Of a stretch of 64,000 bases of DNA, positions 39,312 to 49,964 are shown one piece after another. Origin of the DNA: Actinomycetes bacterium (GTDB taxonomy: Bacteria > Actinomycetota > Acidimicrobiia > Acidimicrobiales > Acidimicrobiaceae); the NCBI GenBank assembly GCA_021826315.1, contig JAKAZZ010000002.1, forward strand, positions 1-64,000, read 5' to 3'. Position numbers and translations under genes: made by a program. Positions within the stretch are counted from its first letter, which is position 1, and each line of letters begins with the position of its first letter. The notes under the pieces were generated by a model. That model was not told the origin of the DNA, did not search any database, and saw only the letters and a program-made list of their open reading frames with translations.

Positions 39312-39350
39312 CGAAGACCAATTGACCTAGTTGGGGTCAATTGGTCTTCG
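39312..39350. repeat. Strong inverted repeat at the 3' end of the MFS CDS
   Basis: Perfect 16-bp arms CGAAGACCAATTGACC / GGTCAATTGGTCTTCG, 7-nt loop, no U tract on either side. Confidence 0.8.
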
Positions 39351-40568
39351 TCCCGATACGTCATACTTTGTAAATCCCGTAAGGCGCATCGCCAAAAAGG
39401 CAGTAAAAACAATGCACGCTATCCCGCCAGAGACCACGGCGAATGTCGTTCCACCTATCGATCCCGCAATTCCGGACTCTAAATCTCCCAGGCGAGGTCC
39501 ACCGGTCACGACCAAGATCTGAACCGCGTTTAATCGCCCCAGGGTCTCCTTAGGTGCCGAGTATTGCAAGAGGGAGTTTCGGAGAATCGCTGAATTTACG
39601 TCACTGTAGCCAGCTAGGGCGAGCATCATGAGCGCCAGGGCGATTTGATGGGTGATCCCAAAGAGTGCAATTGCAAGTCCCCACACACAGACGTTTATCT
39701 CTATCGAAAGCCCTAGTCGTCCTATGGATGCTAGCCATCCAGACGAGAGAGCTGCCACCATCGAACCTCCACCTAGGGCGGCGTACATATATCCAAGGAG
39801 GGCGGGTCCTCCATGAAACTGATGGATCGCGAGTGCTGGAAACAACGCTCTTGGCATCCCGAAGACCATGGCAATTAGGTCGACCGTGTAGATGCCAAGG
39901 AGTGAATGGCTCGCCTTTACTGCACTGTATCCATCTTTGAGTCTGGTTCGACGTTGTGAATTTGATTGCTCTGGTGGCAGAGGTTTGAGGACGAGCGTAA
40001 TTGCCAATCCTACAAAGAAAGAGGCGGTATCGATGAAAAATGCTAATGAAACTCCACCTTTAGCAATTATGATTCCGGCAATTGCTGGTCCAGTAATTGC
40101 GCCAATTTGAAACATAAGCTGCCGTAAAGCTGCTGCTGCCGTTATTAGGTGATCGCCAACAATGCCAGTAACCGTTGCATTTTGAGATGCTCTTACCAGC
40201 GATGATGCGCCTGCTATGAGCGCTGGAAAGAGGTAAAGAGGCCACAATATGACTTTTGCGCGTGAGATATCGACAACCGTGCCGATCGACAGAAGCCCCG
40301 ATAATAAATAGCCACCGAGCATTAGTTTGCGCCTATCAAGGTGGTCCACTAGCCCTCCGCCAAATATAGATACAAGCGCCAGTGGCAGTAGTTGAGCTAC
40401 GCTTACTGCTCCGACCTGAAATGATGAACCCGTGATGTGGTAAACCTCGTACGCAACACCTACTGCGCTTAATTGATCACCAAAGTTGGAGACGAGCTGC
40501 GATGAAAACATCTTTCGGAATTGACTGCTCTCCCTTATCGGGCGTAGGTCGATTAAATAACGCTTCAC
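39327..40568 (-). CDS. Major facilitator superfamily transporter (EntS-like)
   Basis: RKMFSSQLVSNFGDQLSAVGVAYEVYHITGSSFQVGAVSVAQLLP, GGGLVDHLDRRKLMLGGYL; multi-TM. Confidence 0.88.
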   Translation of the reverse strand: MKRYLIDLRPIRESSQFRKMFSSQLVSNFGDQLSAVGVAYEVYHITGSSFQVGAVSVAQLLPLALVSIFGGGLVDHLDRRKLMLGGYLLSGLLSIGTVVDISRAKVILWPLYLFPALIAGASSLVRASQNATVTGIVGDHLITAAAALRQLMFQIGAITGPAIAGIIIAKGGVSLAFFIDTASFFVGLAITLVLKPLPPEQSNSQRRTRLKDGYSAVKASHSLLGIYTVDLIAMVFGMPRALFPALAIHQFHGGPALLGYMYAALGGGSMVAALSSGWLASIGRLGLSIEINVCVWGLAIALFGITHQIALALMMLALAGYSDVNSAILRNSLLQYSAPKETLGRLNAVQILVVTGGPRLGDLESGIAGSIGGTTFAVVSGGIACIVFTAFLAMRLTGFTKYDVSGRRPIDPN

Positions 40569-40723
40569 TCAGAAATCTCGATTCTGGGTCTCGATGAAAT
40601 TTGGCCGTCGAAGGTATGTAAATAGGAAATATCGTTAGGAACTGGCATTTTAATTTAATTGATTTGAATGTTTTTCATCTGAATGTGGTTTTTTTGTGTC
40701 GTAATATCGTTTAATTAGCTCTC

Positions 40724-42106
40724 ATGATCCACAACCTTGAAATAGCGAAAGTCATCTCTTTGGAAACTAAATCGAGCAGTCATTTCGTCGACTCGTTGAA
40801 AGAGACGATACCCGAGGTACTCGTGGATGACCCCGACGTTGTTCGGGCATGCAACGTTGATTGGACCGGCAAAGTTGTTGGCGGTGCTCACTTTTTGCTA
40901 AGGCCCTCGTCCTCCGCGCAGCTCGAATTGATCTTAATGTTAGCCAATCGCCTTCGGACTCCGATTCACATTCAGGGGGGGAACACATCTTTGGTTGGCG
41001 GTGCGACGCCTGTTAATTCTGACTTCATCCTAACCACCTCTAAATTGAAGCGGATCCGTCACTTCGATAGTCAATTGGGTAGGGTCACCTGTGAGGCTGG
41101 GGTGACGCTAGGCGAACTATCTGAGTACCTCAGGGGAACCGGGTATCACTTTGGCGTTGATCTTGCTTCTCGTGAAAGTGCTACGGTCGGGGGAATGATT
41201 TCGACCAACGCAGGAGGAATTCACTTTATTCGACACGGTGGATTCCGCGATCAGGTTGTTTCACTTGACCTAGTGACGCCGGCGTTCGGATTGATCTCTG
41301 CCTCTTCAAAGTATCTAAAGGACAATACCGGCATTGACGTTGGCCGAATCGCAATTGGAGCAGAGGGAACCATCGGCGTTGTCACAAGTGCAACTCTCAG
41401 GTTGATCCCTAACTCCGCCTCGAGCTATACGGTACTCTTCGGTGTTGACACCTTTAGCGATGCGCTTGAAAAGCTTCGCTTTGCGCGGCAATTCGCGACG
41501 CTTTCCGTCGCCGAGTTCTTTACCTACGATGGCGTTGTTCTCGTCGAAGAGGCAATTGGCGCGAGAGTTCCATTTCGATCCCGCTATTACCTTCTTTTCC
41601 AATTCGATGGTGGCCATCTCATGGAGCAGGAGCTTTCAGATGCATTTCGAAATATTGAAGGAAACGTAGCGGTCGCATCGGACGCAGTTAGCGCCAAGAA
41701 GTTATGGGCCCTTCGCGAGCACCATACTCTTGCGATATCGACTCTTGGAAAGGTCGATAAGTACGATGTTTCATTTGAACTTGGCCAAATTGAAGAGTTT
41801 TGGAGCAGTGCGAACAAGCGGCTTGAGTCCCTTACCTCTAGCGCAAAGGCTTATATCTTTGGTCATTTGGGCGATGGAAACGTCCACTTGAATGTCGTTT
41901 CGAGACTATCGAGTGCTGTAGTTGACGAAGCCATTATTGGCCTTACCCTTGAAATGGGCGGTTCCATCTCGGCTGAGCACGGAATTGGGACCCTAAAGAG
42001 TGGTTATCTCTCTAGGGCGAAAAACGATGCGCAGTTGCAGGCGATGCGAGCAATTAAGGCTACCTTTGATCCAAACGGAATCTTAAACCCGGGCGTGATT
42101 TTTTAA
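40724..42106 (+). CDS. FAD-linked oxidase, GlcD/D-2-hydroxyacid dehydrogenase family
   Basis: IHIQGGNTSLVGGATP, GGMISTNAGGIHFIRHGG, GAEGTIGVVTSATLRL, FGHLGDGNVHLNV, SAEHGIGTLKSGYL. Confidence 0.9.
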   Translation: MIHNLEIAKVISLETKSSSHFVDSLKETIPEVLVDDPDVVRACNVDWTGKVVGGAHFLLRPSSSAQLELILMLANRLRTPIHIQGGNTSLVGGATPVNSDFILTTSKLKRIRHFDSQLGRVTCEAGVTLGELSEYLRGTGYHFGVDLASRESATVGGMISTNAGGIHFIRHGGFRDQVVSLDLVTPAFGLISASSKYLKDNTGIDVGRIAIGAEGTIGVVTSATLRLIPNSASSYTVLFGVDTFSDALEKLRFARQFATLSVAEFFTYDGVVLVEEAIGARVPFRSRYYLLFQFDGGHLMEQELSDAFRNIEGNVAVASDAVSAKKLWALREHHTLAISTLGKVDKYDVSFELGQIEEFWSSANKRLESLTSSAKAYIFGHLGDGNVHLNVVSRLSSAVVDEAIIGLTLEMGGSISAEHGIGTLKSGYLSRAKNDAQLQAMRAIKATFDPNGILNPGVIF

Positions 42107-42134
42107 GTAAGTTAGAGCCCTTGCCAGCTTGCAG

Positions 42135-44981
42135 TTAATACTTCTTTGCGAGTAGCTCAACTAGGAAGTGCCCCGTATGGCTCTCTTGGTTCTTCGAAAG
42201 CTCAAGAGGAGTTCCAACACCAACGAGGCGTCCACCTTTGTCCCCTCCTTCTGGGCCAAGGTCGATCAAGTAGTCGGATGACTTTATGACGTCGAGGTTA
42301 TGTTCGATGGTAAGGACTGTGTTGCCGTTATCGACTAGACGCTGAAGTACGGTGAGAAGGCGTCGCACATCCTCGAAGTGCAAGCCTGTGGTTGGTTCGT
42401 CGAGAATGTAGAAGGTGTGCCCCGTTGGTCTCTTTGCGAGCTCGCTTGCGAGTTTGACTCTTTGTGCCTCACCGCCCGATAGCGTCGTAGCGGGTTGCCC
42501 CAACTTTATATAACCAAGGCCAACTTCGGAGAGAGTTGATAGGTGGCGTTCAATGGCGGGGATCGCCTTGAAGAAGGTAAGGGCCTCGTCAACTGGCATA
42601 TCAAGCACTTGTGCTATGTTCTTGCCTCGGTATTCAATTTCGAGCGTGTCCCGGTTATATCGACTACCTTTGCACGCCTCACAGGGTACATAGACGTCTG
42701 GAAGAAAGTTCATCTCGATACGTAGAGTTCCATCACCGCTACAGGTCTCGCAACGACCGCCTCGGATATTGAATGAGAAGCGTCCCTGTTCATAACCTCT
42801 GACTCTTGACTCGGGAGTGCCTGCGAATAGCGCTCGGATTTTGTCGAAGACCCCGGTATAGGTGGCAGGATTGGAACGCGGAGTACGACCTATGGGCGAT
42901 TGATCGATGTCTACGACTTTATCGATGTTCTCCATGCCAATTATCGCCTTATGCCTTGCGGGTGGCGTCTTTGATCGGTATATCTTCTGCATCAATGCAT
43001 TACGAAGGATGTCATTTACGAGGGTTGACTTCCCCGAGCCCGACACTCCAGTGACGGTGACGAATAGGCCGAGTGGTATATCTACGTCGACCGCTTTGAG
43101 GTTGTTCGCGATCGCACCTTTGATAGAGATAGATTTTTCACCTACGAAGCGAGGTTCTCGAATAGGCGCGACGTGACGCCTTCCGGCGAGATAGTCGCCC
43201 GTGATCGACTCGGGTGAAGCAATGATGTCATCTACACTGCCTTCGCCGACGACGCGACCTCCATGGATACCAGCTCCGGGACCGATGTCAACAACATAAT
43301 CTGCGGCACGAATTGTATCTTCATCGTGTTCAACGACGATTACCGAATTATCGAGGTCGCGTAAGCGTTCGAGTGTTTTGATGAGGCGCTGATTGTCGCG
43401 TTGATGCAGTCCGATTGAAGGTTCGTCTAGGACGTAAAGAACTCCGGTAAGCCCCGATCCAATCTGCGATGCCAAACGAATTCTCTGCGCCTCTCCACCC
43501 GAGAGGGTATTGGCAGAACGATCTAGCGTGAGGTAGTCCAATCCAACGTCTATGAGAAAGCGAAGTCGAGCACTTACCTCTCGCAGAATTGGGTGAGCGA
43601 TAATGGTGTCTCGATCGTCGAACTTGATCTCGGACATTGTATCCATGCAGTTGGCGATCGAAAGAGATGAGATGTGCGCTATTGAATGGTTTCCAACAAG
43701 CACTGCGAGCGACTCGGCCTTCAGACGATGCCCTCCGCAGGTAGAACATGCGATATCGCTCATGTACTGGCGTACTTGCTCGCGCGCCCCCTCGGAGGTT
43801 GATGTCTCATATCGCCGCCGTAGCCAGGGGATTACCCCTTCCCACTTCATGCTTACTTCGCCGCGAGAGTAACGCGACGAAAGGTTGACCTTGAGTTTGG
43901 TGGACTTTTCGCCGCTCAGGATTTCATTCCGAGCTTTTTCAGGAAGATCTTGGAATGGCGTCCTGAGGTCAAACCCCATCTTGGCTGCCAATGCTTCGAG
44001 GCCAGAGAGATAGAAGTCGCTCTTCATGGAAGCCCAAGGCGCAATGGCTCCCTGAAGTACGGAAAGGGTTGGATCTGGGATAACTAGGTCTTTATCGACT
44101 TCGACGGTTACACCTAAACCATCGCACGCATCACATGCTCCATACGGAGAGTTGAAGGAGAAGTTTCTTGGCGCGAGTTCCGAGAAGCTGATACCACAGT
44201 TGTTACATGCCAGGAGTTCCGAAAACACAACTTCAATCTCTTCGGTCTGTTCACCATTTGGTAGCAGAATTACTTTGAGACGGCGGTTTCCAAGTTCGAG
44301 TGCGCTCTCTACCGAGTCGGTAAGGCGTGATTCGATGCCTTCGCGGCGGGTGAGGCGGTCGACGACTACGTCGATGTGGTGGTTCTCATAGCGATTGAGG
44401 TCAAAGTGAGTAGCTTGGGCTACGTCTATAATTTCGCCGTCTACTCGTGCTCTAGAGTAACCCTTACGTGCTACTTCGTGAAGGAGGGTGGCAAATTCGC
44501 CCTTTCTTCCCTCGACCAGAGGTGCCATGACCATAAACCGCCCGCCCTCGTCGATCTCCATGAGGCGATCGACGATCTGCTGTACGCTTTGACGCTCTAC
44601 CTTTTCGCCACAGACGTGGCAATACTGCGTACCTACGCGAGCAAATAGCAGGCGTAGGTAGTCGTTGATTTCGGTAACCGTTCCGACGGTGGAGCGAGGA
44701 TTTCGTGGTGCAGACTTTTGATCGATCGAGATCGAGGGCGATAAGCCTTCTATCGACTCAACATCGGGCTTATCGAGTTGGCCGAGAAATTGTCTTGCGT
44801 AGGAAGATAGAGATTCGAGGTACCTTCGCTGGCCTTCTGCGAATATGGTGTCAAAGGCTAGCGACGATTTGCCCGAGCCAGAGAGGCCGGTAAATACGAC
44901 AAGCTTGTTCCTGGGCACTGAAAGGTGGACGTCTTTCAGGTTGTGTTCTTTTGCACCTTTTACGATTAGCTTTTCGGACAC
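42135..44981 (-). CDS. uvrA: UvrABC system protein A
   Basis: GAKEHNLKDVHLSVPRNKLVVFTGLSGSGKSSLAFDTIFAEGQRRYLESLSSYARQF, Zn fingers, YVLDEPSIGLHQRDN, GGRCETCSGDG. GTG at 44981 (VSEKLIVKG) preferred over ORF start 45086. Confidence 0.97.
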   Translation of the reverse strand: MSEKLIVKGAKEHNLKDVHLSVPRNKLVVFTGLSGSGKSSLAFDTIFAEGQRRYLESLSSYARQFLGQLDKPDVESIEGLSPSISIDQKSAPRNPRSTVGTVTEINDYLRLLFARVGTQYCHVCGEKVERQSVQQIVDRLMEIDEGGRFMVMAPLVEGRKGEFATLLHEVARKGYSRARVDGEIIDVAQATHFDLNRYENHHIDVVVDRLTRREGIESRLTDSVESALELGNRRLKVILLPNGEQTEEIEVVFSELLACNNCGISFSELAPRNFSFNSPYGACDACDGLGVTVEVDKDLVIPDPTLSVLQGAIAPWASMKSDFYLSGLEALAAKMGFDLRTPFQDLPEKARNEILSGEKSTKLKVNLSSRYSRGEVSMKWEGVIPWLRRRYETSTSEGAREQVRQYMSDIACSTCGGHRLKAESLAVLVGNHSIAHISSLSIANCMDTMSEIKFDDRDTIIAHPILREVSARLRFLIDVGLDYLTLDRSANTLSGGEAQRIRLASQIGSGLTGVLYVLDEPSIGLHQRDNQRLIKTLERLRDLDNSVIVVEHDEDTIRAADYVVDIGPGAGIHGGRVVGEGSVDDIIASPESITGDYLAGRRHVAPIREPRFVGEKSISIKGAIANNLKAVDVDIPLGLFVTVTGVSGSGKSTLVNDILRNALMQKIYRSKTPPARHKAIIGMENIDKVVDIDQSPIGRTPRSNPATYTGVFDKIRALFAGTPESRVRGYEQGRFSFNIRGGRCETCSGDGTLRIEMNFLPDVYVPCEACKGSRYNRDTLEIEYRGKNIAQVLDMPVDEALTFFKAIPAIERHLSTLSEVGLGYIKLGQPATTLSGGEAQRVKLASELAKRPTGHTFYILDEPTTGLHFEDVRRLLTVLQRLVDNGNTVLTIEHNLDVIKSSDYLIDLGPEGGDKGGRLVGVGTPLELSKNQESHTGHFLVELLAKKY

Positions 44982-45247
44982 GACGGAGATCGATCTTTCA
45001 GAGGAATGACAGCAATTAGAGCCCAAAGGATCTCTAAAGTATGGAACAACTAAATATAGCCCTAATGCTATTCCCAATGGCGACAAGACCTCTCGATTGG
45101 GTGTAGCGGAAGGGTTGGTTGCATAGCCTGAACTGATGCATTTTTCTGCTCAACTTCGTGCTGAAGCGATCTAAAGGGCAACTCACTGTAGGTTTAGCGT
45201 TAGTCTCATCTGCAGGCGATCAGTTGATATTGGGTTAGGAGGTAGCG

Positions 45248-47197
45248 GTGCTCAAGTGGATTGACCTTGGTAAAGTCCCTGATCTACCAGGCTCTTACCA
45301 ATTCAAAGATGGCGACGGCAGAGTGATCTACGTTGGCAAAGCCAAGTCGCTCCGGTCCCGACTTTCAAATTATTTTGCGCCGATTGAAACACTTCACCCT
45401 CGAACCGCAGCGATGGTTAGTAGCGCAAGTGATGTGGAATGGATCACTGTCGCCAACGACCTCGAGGCATTGATGCTCGAATATACGCTTATCAAGAGAT
45501 TCCGACCGCGGTATAATGTGCGTCTTCGGGACGATAAGAGCTATCCGTTTTTAGCGATCTCTGCGAGCGATGAGTGGCCACGAGCCTTTGTAACTAGAGC
45601 TAGCCACAGAAAAGGTTTCCACTACTTTGGCCCTTACGCACAGGCATATGCAATCCGTGACTCTTTGGATCTACTGATTCGTACTTTCCCTATCAGGACG
45701 TGTTCTGAGAGTAAATTCAACGCCGCAGTCCGAAGTAAGCGTCCATGCCTTCTCTACCATATAGATCGCTGCTCCGCACCGTGTGTTGGTGCCGTAGACG
45801 CAGAGAGTTACCGAAATATCGTTCGTGATCTTGAAAGCGTACTCAAGGGCAACTCGAAGAAGTTCGTTGAAATGATGCGTACTCAGATGCACCAGGCTGC
45901 AGCTGAGCTTGACTTTGAGACCGCGACTCGAATTCGTGACCGCCTTGGCGCCCTCGAGAAGGCGATTGAACGCCAGGAGATGGTGGGAGAGGAGGCCGAT
46001 AACTTTGATGTTGTTGGGGTTCACTTCGATGAGCTCGAATTTCAAGTTGACATCCTCTCCATCAGGACCGGGAGGGTAAATGGAAGGCGTTCTACGTTGA
46101 TCGATCGCGTCGAAGAGCTATCCGAGGCTGAGATGTTAGAACGTGTCGTCGAGGACGTCTACGCAGACTCGCCTGTAGAGTTGCCGCGAGAGGTCTTGGT
46201 AACCGTAGAACCAACGAATAAAGAACTCCTCGAGGAGTGGATGTCTGCACTTCGTGGTACGAAGGTTGAGATCAAAGTGCCAAAGCGTGGCCATAGGAAG
46301 GCACTTTTAGAGAGGGCAAGCATTAACGCCCATGGAAGCTTTACGCGAACGAGATTGAAGCGCGCTAGTGACCATAACTCAAGGAGTAGGGCTCTAACTG
46401 CGCTCAGCGACGAGCTTGGGTTGCCTATCTTTCCACTTCGGATTGAATGTTACGACATGAGCCACTTGAGTGGTACTAACTATGTGGGTTCAATGGTCGT
46501 AATGGAAGACGGTTTGCCAAAGCGAAGCGATTACCGCCGATTTAAGGTAAACGTTGGCCAAAATGATGACTTTGCGGCTATGTACGAGGTTCTCACTCGC
46601 CGGCTAGCCCACTTGACAGAGGAAGAGGATGAAGAGGTTGAGACTGTACGTCGCCGCTTTTCATATCCACCTTCACTCATCGTTATAGACGGTGGAAAGG
46701 GGCAGTTGTCTATGGCATATAAGGCGCTATGTGAGGCAAATTTGCAAGATGAGATCCCCATGGTCTCGCTCGCAAAGAAGTTCGAGGAGGTCTACCTTCC
46801 TGGTGAGAGTGAGCCCATAAGAATTCCAAGAACCTCCGAGTCCCTCTTTCTGCTACAGCAGATTCGCGACGAGGCTCACCGATTCGCAATTACTTACCAT
46901 AGGTCCTTGCGAGATAAGGCTATGACTAAGTCGATCCTCGATGAAGTCGTGGGCCTTGGCCCTATACGGAAGAAGAAGTTGCTATCACACTACGGGAGTC
47001 TAAAAAAGATACGAGCGGCCTCTCTAGACGAGCTTCAAACTCTCTCCTTCCTGCCGGTAGACGTAGCTACTTCTGTATACAACTTGCTCCATGACGTAGA
47101 TCAATTTGCGGATTCGAAGGCGAGCTTGGATATCGGTGAAGAAGTTGCTCTTGAGGCAAGCACCACTGATGGCAACCTTCGCGATCCGACCGAGTAG
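45248..47197 (+). CDS. uvrC: UvrABC system protein C
   Basis: GIY-YIG: LPGSYQFKDGDGRVIYVGKAKSLRSRLSNYF; YNVRLRDDKSYPFLAIS, RPCLLYHIDRCSAPCVG, IECYDMSHLSGT, LIVIDGGKGQLS. Confidence 0.98.
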   Translation: MLKWIDLGKVPDLPGSYQFKDGDGRVIYVGKAKSLRSRLSNYFAPIETLHPRTAAMVSSASDVEWITVANDLEALMLEYTLIKRFRPRYNVRLRDDKSYPFLAISASDEWPRAFVTRASHRKGFHYFGPYAQAYAIRDSLDLLIRTFPIRTCSESKFNAAVRSKRPCLLYHIDRCSAPCVGAVDAESYRNIVRDLESVLKGNSKKFVEMMRTQMHQAAAELDFETATRIRDRLGALEKAIERQEMVGEEADNFDVVGVHFDELEFQVDILSIRTGRVNGRRSTLIDRVEELSEAEMLERVVEDVYADSPVELPREVLVTVEPTNKELLEEWMSALRGTKVEIKVPKRGHRKALLERASINAHGSFTRTRLKRASDHNSRSRALTALSDELGLPIFPLRIECYDMSHLSGTNYVGSMVVMEDGLPKRSDYRRFKVNVGQNDDFAAMYEVLTRRLAHLTEEEDEEVETVRRRFSYPPSLIVIDGGKGQLSMAYKALCEANLQDEIPMVSLAKKFEEVYLPGESEPIRIPRTSESLFLLQQIRDEAHRFAITYHRSLRDKAMTKSILDEVVGLGPIRKKKLLSHYGSLKKIRAASLDELQTLSFLPVDVATSVYNLLHDVDQFADSKASLDIGEEVALEASTTDGNLRDPTE

Positions 47198-47309
47198 GAG
47201 GCAGCGCTAGAGTGGATCGGTGCTTGGCATTGCTTAAAGCAGGTGCTGCGATGGCACTACTTGCCCGACACCTCTGAGGTGTATAACGTTTTTGCCCAGG
47301 AGGTAACAC

Positions 47310-48122
47310 ATGGGAGTCTCTGACCACCAAGAAGAGGAGCGCGAAGTCACGGTTGAAGCTGAGACCGGCGACGACTACCTTCGTCGTGAATTTGAACCAA
47401 TCGCATCGGAGTTGTGGTCTCACAATGCCAAGTGGTGGCAAGACGGTTTTACGGCCGGCGCCGACCCAGAGTACGAAGAGCAGATTCTCCCGATCATTGC
47501 TTCCTGGTCACATGGGCGCCGAAGGGTTGTGGAGATAGGTACCGGCGAAGGTCAAATACTTAGACACTTAGCCGAGCTTCAAGAGCGCGACGTTCTCATC
47601 GGTTTTGATCCCACGCTAGAGCAGATCTCCGTCGCGAACGAACGTGGAGTAGCGAGCTACCTTCAAGCGGGGGCTAACGAAGTACCACTCGCCAGTGGTT
47701 CATTTGACCTAGCGATAGCGTGCTTGGTATTTGAACACATCCCCGATATTGACGGTGCTCTGTCGGAGGTCCATCGTCTTCTGGAGGCTGGTGGCAGCTT
47801 TCTATTCTTGCTCAATCATCCTCTCTTCCAGACTCCAGACTCAGGTTGGGTCGACGATACTTCGTTCGGAGAGCAGTACTGGAGAGTAGGTAGATACCTA
47901 GAGGAGCGTCAAAATATCGAAGAAGTGGAGAAGGATGTCTTCATACCCTTCGTCCACAGGGCTCTCTCGTCGTATCTCAATGCCGCAATTGCAAAAGGGT
48001 TGATGTTGGCAAAGATCTACGAACCATCTCCGCCGCAAGGGTTTTTGGATTTGGCCCCTGAATACTATGAAGCTCAATACATACCGCGTCTTCTAGCATT
48101 GCACTTCGTAAAAGGTTACTAG
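47310..48122 (+). CDS. SAM-dependent class I methyltransferase
   Basis: VVEIGTGEGQILRHLAELQERDVLIGFDPTLEQI, LASGSFDLAIACLVFEHIPDIDGALSEVHRLLEAGG. Confidence 0.88.
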   Translation: MGVSDHQEEEREVTVEAETGDDYLRREFEPIASELWSHNAKWWQDGFTAGADPEYEEQILPIIASWSHGRRRVVEIGTGEGQILRHLAELQERDVLIGFDPTLEQISVANERGVASYLQAGANEVPLASGSFDLAIACLVFEHIPDIDGALSEVHRLLEAGGSFLFLLNHPLFQTPDSGWVDDTSFGEQYWRVGRYLEERQNIEEVEKDVFIPFVHRALSSYLNAAIAKGLMLAKIYEPSPPQGFLDLAPEYYEAQYIPRLLALHFVKGY

Positions 48123-48207
48123 CTTATCGGTAGCACCTTGAGTGCGATTTATCTCGCAGATTCTATGAGGTCGGGCGGGAAACTTTGATTGCGTTTAATA
48201 AGGGGGC

Positions 48208-49062
48208 GTGATGACGGAGTACCTCTTTATCGTCGGAATGTCGGGCGCAGGTCGCTCGTCCGGAGCTGCTGCTCTAGAGGACCTGGGTTGGTTCGTAATA
48301 GACAACATGCCAGTCTCTCTGATCTCCAAGGTCTCGGAATTAGCCGACCGCAACAGCAACGCTGAAAAGGTCGTCTTTGTCGTAGGCCGATATGGCTATG
48401 AGGCGATTGATGGAGTTCGTGCCGAGATTGAGCACTTGAGATACCTCGGTGCGAATGTACGAGTACTGTTCCTCGAAGCAACGGATGAGGCACTCATAAC
48501 GAGATTTGAGAGCACTCGTCGGCGCCACCCCTTGGGTGACGAAGGCGTGGCGGTCTCAATAGACAAAGAGCGTAAGTTGCTGATGCCGCTTCGCGAGATT
48601 GCTGACATCATCGTCGATACCTCATCACTGAACATTCATGAGCTGCGTAGACGCATCTCTGAACTGTTCTCGGGGGCAGGCGAGAGTACGGCCTTAACGA
48701 TTACCGTTGTGTCGTTCGGTTTTTCATACGGGACTCCACGCGACGTTGACCTACTCTTTGACTGCCGCTTTTTACCAAATCCTCACTGGATTCCGGAGCT
48801 TCGACCGCATACGGGTCTCGAAGATCCGGTGAAAAACTACGTCATGGAACAACCCGATACCATTGAGTTTTTGGAAAAGCTACGATCACTTTTTGACTTT
48901 TTACTTCCGGCATATGAGAAGGAAGGAAAGTCATATTTGACCATTGCGGTTGGATGTACTGGCGGTCGTCATCGCAGCGTGGTTGTGGCAAATCAATTAG
49001 CTCAATACTTCAGTGATAGGTCGATTTCGCCGCGGGTAATTCATAGGGACGTCGATCGTTGA
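48208..49062 (+). CDS. rapZ: RNase adapter RapZ / YvcJ family nucleotide-binding protein
   Basis: IVGMSGAGRSSGAAALEDLGWFVIDNMPVSLI, FEATRRRHPL-like FESTRRRHPL, SFGFSYGTPRDVDLLFDCRFLPNPHW, VGCTGGRHRSVVVANQLA. Confidence 0.95.
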   Translation: MMTEYLFIVGMSGAGRSSGAAALEDLGWFVIDNMPVSLISKVSELADRNSNAEKVVFVVGRYGYEAIDGVRAEIEHLRYLGANVRVLFLEATDEALITRFESTRRRHPLGDEGVAVSIDKERKLLMPLREIADIIVDTSSLNIHELRRRISELFSGAGESTALTITVVSFGFSYGTPRDVDLLFDCRFLPNPHWIPELRPHTGLEDPVKNYVMEQPDTIEFLEKLRSLFDFLLPAYEKEGKSYLTIAVGCTGGRHRSVVVANQLAQYFSDRSISPRVIHRDVDR

Positions 49063-49964
49063 GACTTGAAGAAATCGCACCTTCGTATGTTGCCTCACCC
49101 CAAAGAATCCTTGCAATCGGTGGCGGCCATGGCCTTGCAGCGACGTTATCCGCATTGTCAAGAATCGGCCACTTTCCGATCGGGATCGTCTCGGTCGCCG
49201 ACGACGGTGGTTCTTCCGGTCGACTGAGGGAAGCCTTTGGCCAAATACCCCCAGGTGATATTCGCCGTTGCATCTCGGCACTCGCCGATCCATCTTCTAG
49301 CTGGGCGTCGATCCTCGAGTATCGATTCTCTCAGACGGAACTGCGCGGCCACGCCCTCGGAAACTTGATCTTGACCGCACTTATGGCGATCGGAACGACC
49401 CCCGTCGAGGCTTGTGTCGAGCTGTCGCGTCTAGCGTTTGCGAACGGACTGATTCTTCCAGCGAGTAATGAGCCAATAACTTTGATCGGCCATTACGGGG
49501 AGATGGAGATCGTTGGTCAAGCCATGGTCGCTAGTACCGCTGGTTTGGATGCAGTGGCGCTAATGCCCCCAGATCCCGAGGTCCCCGACGTAGTAATTGA
49601 GGCGATTACCGGAGCTTCGACCATCACAATTGGCCCGGGTTCAATTCATACCTCTATTGGGGCAGTCATTGGAATTCCGAAGATCCAAAGAGCGATCGTT
49701 TCCTCTGGGGCAAAGGTGATCTACATTGCAAATCTTTCGCCCCAGGCCGGAGAGGCACAGGACATGTCGGTGGCCGATCACTTTGCTGAGATAGGTCGCT
49801 TTGGATTTGAAGTCGATCAGGTGCTCTACGACGATACTGCCATTGAGCTAGGAGTGGTGGATCGTTCCAAGTGTGAGTGGACTTTTGCTCACTTGAGTGG
49901 AGACGAGAAGCGGATCCACGACATTTCTCTACTGTCTGAGGCGCTGTATAAAATTATTGGGTGA
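49059..49964 (+). CDS. yvcK: YvcK/CofD-like gluconeogenesis factor family
   Basis: AIGGGHGLAATLSALSRI, VADDGGSSGRLREAFGQIPPGDIRRCISALAD, LRGHALGNLILTAL, IGPGSIHTSIGAVIGIPKI. Start overlaps the rapZ stop (TTGA). Confidence 0.94.
   Translation: MRLEEIAPSYVASPQRILAIGGGHGLAATLSALSRIGHFPIGIVSVADDGGSSGRLREAFGQIPPGDIRRCISALADPSSSWASILEYRFSQTELRGHALGNLILTALMAIGTTPVEACVELSRLAFANGLILPASNEPITLIGHYGEMEIVGQAMVASTAGLDAVALMPPDPEVPDVVIEAITGASTITIGPGSIHTSIGAVIGIPKIQRAIVSSGAKVIYIANLSPQAGEAQDMSVADHFAEIGRFGFEVDQVLYDDTAIELGVVDRSKCEWTFAHLSGDEKRIHDISLLSEALYKIIG

Noticed and set aside
44982-45086. 35-residue N-terminal extension of the uvrA ORF
   Set aside because: UvrA homology begins at SEKLIVKGAKEHNLKD; GTG 44981 is the likely start.
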